Program-made: the position numbers and the translations under genes
Notes under the pieces: generated by a model
What the model was told of the DNA's origin: nothing
The model's input: only the letters and a program-made list of their open reading frames with translations
Databases searched by the model: none
Shown here: piece by piece, positions 61,152-64,000 of the stretch
How the letters are laid out: every line of letters begins with the position of its first letter
Numbering within the stretch: the first letter of the stretch is position 1
Assembly: GCF_003097235.1 (NCBI RefSeq)
Contig: NZ_QEQQ01000004.1
Coordinates: 62,001-126,000, forward strand
Reading direction: 5' to 3'
Length of the DNA: 64,000 bases
Origin: Pseudomonas sp. CC120222-01a
GTDB lineage: Bacteria > Pseudomonadota > Gammaproteobacteria > Pseudomonadales > Pseudomonadaceae

Positions 61152-62327
61152 TTGCACACTTACCACCGCCTGCCCGGCCCCCTCGGCATCGTCCTCCTCG
61201 GCGTGCTGCAAATCCTGGTGTGGGGCGGCTCGTTCTTCCTCATGGCGGTGATGGCCGACCCGATCAGTCGCGACACCGGCTGGCCCAGCCAATGGGTCTA
61301 CGGCGCGCTGTCCCTGAGCCTGATGGTTTCAGCGCTATTGGCACCGTTGTCCAGCCGACTGGTCGCCCGCTACGGCGGCCGCCCGCAAATGGCCGCCAGT
61401 GGCGCGGTAGTGGCGGTGGGGTTGCTGATCATGGCTGCCAGCCACACCCTCGGCCTGTTCCTGCTGGCCTGGGCGGTGATCGGCATCGGCATGGCCATGG
61501 GCTTGTATGAAGCGCTGTTCGCCACCCTCGGCGGGTTGTATGGCGAAGGTGCGGGCAAAGCCATTACCGGCATCACCCTGATTGCCGGTTTCGCCTCGAC
61601 CCTTTCATGGCCGACCGTGGCCCTGGCCATCGAACACTTCGGCTGGCGGGCGACCTGTGTGTGCTATGCGCTGGTGCTGATGGTGGTGGTGGCGCCGTTG
61701 TACTGGCGAGTGCTGCCCGCAGGTGGCCGGGTTGAAGTCCCCGCCAAGACGCCGGCAAAAGGCGAAACCGTTGGCGTCGACCGCCAGCTCTACTGGCTGC
61801 TGACCAGCATGTTCGCCATTGGCGCGATCATCATGACCGCCATCGCCGTGCAACTGGTGGCCGTGTTGCAGGGGCTCGGCCATTCGCTGCCGGCGGCCAT
61901 CGGCCTGGCGGCGATGCTCGGGCCCAGCCAGGTGGCCTCGCGGGTGCTGCAGATCCTGGCGGGCAAGCGCCACCCGATCTGGACCGCGCTGGCCTGGGTG
62001 AGCCTGGTTCTGATCGGGTTGCTGATGGTGACCTTTGTCCCGGCAGCCACGGCGGTAGGCTTGCTGGTGTTTGGCTGCGGCAATGGCCTGCGGGCGATCG
62101 TGCGCGGGCTGCTGCCGCTGGCGATGATGCCGCCAGCGCAATATGTGTTGCTGATGGGACGCATGTCGCGGCCTTCGTTGATAGGGCAGGCACTCACGCC
62201 AGTGGTGGGTGGTTTTCTGTTCGAGCACTTTGGTTCGATGGGGGTGTTGCTGACCCTGTGCCTGCTGGCGCTGACCAACGTATTGCTGGTCGCCGTGGTG
62301 ATGCGCCGGGTGCGAGCCAGCAGCTGA
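61152..62327 (+). CDS. Major facilitator superfamily transporter
   Basis: About 391 residues, 12 membrane helices. MFS signatures: SRLVARYGGRP in the loop between helices 2 and 3 and VIGIGMAMGLYEALFATLG in helix 5. The start is unclear: no ATG lies between the REP unit and the first helix, so a TTG at 61152 is chosen; longer in-frame readings translate REP sequence and are unlikely. Substrate unknown. Confidence 0.8.
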   Translation: MHTYHRLPGPLGIVLLGVLQILVWGGSFFLMAVMADPISRDTGWPSQWVYGALSLSLMVSALLAPLSSRLVARYGGRPQMAASGAVVAVGLLIMAASHTLGLFLLAWAVIGIGMAMGLYEALFATLGGLYGEGAGKAITGITLIAGFASTLSWPTVALAIEHFGWRATCVCYALVLMVVVAPLYWRVLPAGGRVEVPAKTPAKGETVGVDRQLYWLLTSMFAIGAIIMTAIAVQLVAVLQGLGHSLPAAIGLAAMLGPSQVASRVLQILAGKRHPIWTALAWVSLVLIGLLMVTFVPAATAVGLLVFGCGNGLRAIVRGLLPLAMMPPAQYVLLMGRMSRPSLIGQALTPVVGGFLFEHFGSMGVLLTLCLLALTNVLLVAVVMRRVRASS

Positions 62328-62359
62328 GTCTGCTGGCACCACCGGTTTGCAATCGATGT

Positions 62360-63102
62360 TCAGCAGGTGCTGGCCGCCACGGGCTTGGCTCGGCGGTACA
62401 GCACGGTCGTCGCGGTGAACCCGCAGACCGCCGCGAACATCAGCCAGAACGCTGGCGACGCCTTGTCCCCAGTGGCCTGCACCAACAGCGTCGAAACCGC
62501 CGGCGTAAAGCCGCCGAACAGCGCGGTAGCCAGGCTGAAGGCCAGCGAGAAGCCTACCACCCGCACGTTCGCTGGCATCACCTCGGTCAGCGCCGCGACC
62601 ATGGCGCCGTTGTACAGGCCGAAGAACATCGAGAAGTACAACAACACCGCGAGCAGGCGCTCGAAGCTGGCCGCTTCAGCGAGCCAGTGCATCGCCGGGT
62701 AGGCGGTCAGCACGCACAGCAGGGAAATCGCCAACAACTGCGGGCGCCGGCCGATGCGGTCGGAGAGGGCGCCGCCGATGGGCAGCCAGATAAAGTTGCT
62801 GACCCCGGCCAGCAGGGTCACCACCAGGCTGTCGGTGGTGCTCAGGTGCAGCACGGTCTTGCCGAAGGTCGGGGTGTACACCGTGATCAGGTAGAACGTG
62901 GTGGTCATCGCCGCCAGCAAACCACCGGCCAGCACCGTGCGCCAGTTGTCGCACATCGAGCGGAACACCTCGGCAGCGCCTGGGTGATGTGCACGGGCCT
63001 TGAACGCTTCGGTCTCCTGCAACGAGCGGCGGATGATGAAGATGAACGGGATGATCATGCAACCGATGAAAAACGGAATGCGCCAGCCCCAGGCCGCTAA
63101 TC
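62360..63102 (-). pseudogene. C-terminal half of a CitA/TcuC-type MFS symporter, 5' end deleted
   Basis: About 232-246 codons with 6 or 7 membrane helices. [28 protein letters not shown] and SLATALFGG match the second half of the MHS family, such as citrate or tricarballylate/proton symporters, which are about 430 residues long. Upstream in frame the reading reaches a stop (63103-63101), where lysR-derived sequence begins. A protein from an internal ATG (63058) would lack half the bundle, so no transport is expected. Confidence 0.85.
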
Positions 63103-63642
63103 AGGAAGCCTGCCTTCGGGCGCGTGGGGTAGCTGTGGGGGGGTGATGACGAACAGCCGTTCATCGAGCAGCGGTGTCACGCTCCAGCGTTTTCCACCTT
63201 CGAGCTGGAACAGGATGGCGAGGTCGATCTGCCGGGCGTTGAGCTGCGCGGCGAGGTGCCCGGAGAGCATTTCCACCAGGTGCAGCTGGATGTCGGGGTA
63301 GCGCTCGCGCATGGCATTGATCAGCGGCAGGGCGAGCACGGTCGCGGTGGTCGGCGGCAGGCCGACAGTGACGTAGCCGCTCATGCGCCCACGGTGGGCG
63401 GCGGGGATGGCATTGTCGGCCTAGCGCAGGCTGAGCTGGGCATGGTGCAGGAAGGCCATGCCGGCGCTGGTTGGCGTGCCCCCCATGCTGCTGCGGTTGA
63501 GCAGGCGGGTGCACAGCTCGCTTTCGAGCTTGGCGATCTGCTGGCTCAGGGCGGAGACGCCGACCTCCAGTTCGAGCGCGGCGCGGCCAAGGCTGCCGTG
63601 TTCGATGATCTTGACGAAGTAGCGCAGCTGTCTGAGTTCCAA
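63097..63642 (-). pseudogene. Decayed LysR-family regulator, in-frame stop and 3' deletion
   Basis: The TTG at 63642 has AGGAG 5 nt upstream and gives LELRQLRYFVKIIEHGS, a normal LysR N-terminus. The helix-turn-helix continues to AQLSLR, then a TAG (63423-63421) interrupts the frame where CAG is the likely ancestor. The same frame continues through the effector domain (TVGLPPTTATVLALPLI) to about 63105, where it runs into the MFS remnant. The C-terminal third is missing. Confidence 0.85.
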
Positions 63643-63729
63643 GTGTGCTCCTGACGAGGACGATGGGCAGTCGGTCAGTTTACTTCGCTGTCGGGTGTAT
63701 GGCTGCTCTGACGAGGCAATCTCAACCAC

Positions 63730-64000
63730 TCACGCGCTTTCCCGCGCGATCAACTCGCATTGCAGCAGGTTCAAGCGCTGCACCTCGCCCTCAAGCCCCA
63801 CGCTGCCCAGATGCTGCAACACCCGCAACGCCGCCAGTTCGCCAATTTCTCGCGAAGGCGGGCGCAATGTGGTCAGGCTCGGCAGCAGCATCTCGGCGAA
63901 CGGATAGTCACCAAAGCCCATGATCGCCAGGTCGTGTGGCAAGCGCAGCCCGGCGCGCTGGCCGGCGAGGAGGGCACCGGCGGCCAGGTTATCGTTGGCG
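63730..64000 (-). CDS. LacI-family transcriptional regulator, partial (C-terminal end)
   Basis: About 89 residues of the C-terminal effector domain are in the window and the gene continues past the right edge. ANDNLAAGALLAGQRAG, PHDLAIMGFGDYPFAE and PSLTTLRPPSREIG are typical of LacI/GalR proteins, closest by eye to the GntR (gluconate) subgroup. The DNA-binding domain is outside the window, so regulon and ligand cannot be judged. Confidence 0.85.
   Translation of the reverse strand, partial: ANDNLAAGALLAGQRAGLRLPHDLAIMGFGDYPFAEMLLPSLTTLRPPSREIGELAALRVLQHLGSVGLEGEVQRLNLLQCELIARESA

Overview
The window looks like chromosome of a fluorescent pseudomonad of the Pseudomonas putida group. The evidence is gene-family recognition (a lexA2-imuA-imuB-dnaE2 cassette, a PvdQ-type acylase, a MexEF-OprN-type pump, an atoDAE-like cluster, a urease operon), high G+C codon use throughout, and many P. 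putida-style REP elements. I saw no rRNA or tRNA gene, CRISPR array, insertion sequence or prophage core. All family calls come from reading the translated sequence; no database search was run.

Layout. 1-7.2 kb: xthA, a GNAT acetyltransferase and the tamA-tamB envelope pair. 7.2-10.4 kb is an accessory stretch: two paralogous DUF2589 proteins behind a Mor/C-type phage-like regulator, an unknown exported protein, a tiny membrane protein and a Fur-like winged-helix protein. 10.5-21.6 kb: pvdQ, lpxH-ppiB, divergent glnS-cysS, an OmpR-family two-component system, ilvE and an unknown gene. 21.8-27.4 kb: ureDABCEJFG. 27.4-34.8 kb: a DUF899 protein, a HAD phosphatase and the damage-inducible mutagenesis cassette. 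34.8-39.7 kb: an aldo/keto reductase and LysR regulator divergent from an acetoacetate/short-chain fatty acid module. 39.8-49.8 kb: an AT-richer solitary ComEC-type MBL hydrolase, an AraC regulator, a LysE exporter, a TerC/CorC membrane protein behind a proline-rich leader ORF, a RarD-like permease, an EAL phosphodiesterase with CSS sensor, hpd, a CSS sensor lacking EAL, and a DJ-1/PfpI protein. 50-54.8 kb: two convergent hybrid histidine kinases and a HEAT/TPR membrane protein. 55-61 kb: mexE-mexF-oprN. 61-64 kb: an MFS transporter, a decayed lysR fused by deletion to half of a CitA/TcuC-type MFS gene, and the 3' end of a LacI-family gene.

Functional links. The urease genes form one translationally coupled unit: structural subunits, Ni/GTP maturation factors and a HupE/UreJ membrane protein. 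The lexA2 cassette carries a 16-bp inverted repeat over its own start codon, so autoregulation is expected. The pump genes form one operon ending at a clear intrinsic terminator, with an ATC-N9-GAT LysR-type motif upstream of mexE.

The most interesting items are: a 29-codon Pro/Ser/Arg-rich leader ORF whose stop overlaps the start of a TerC/CorC gene; the Mor-like/DUF2589 cassette; the CSS-domain protein with no output domain, close to a full CSS-EAL enzyme; the solitary AT-rich MBL gene; and the LysR-MFS deletion scar.
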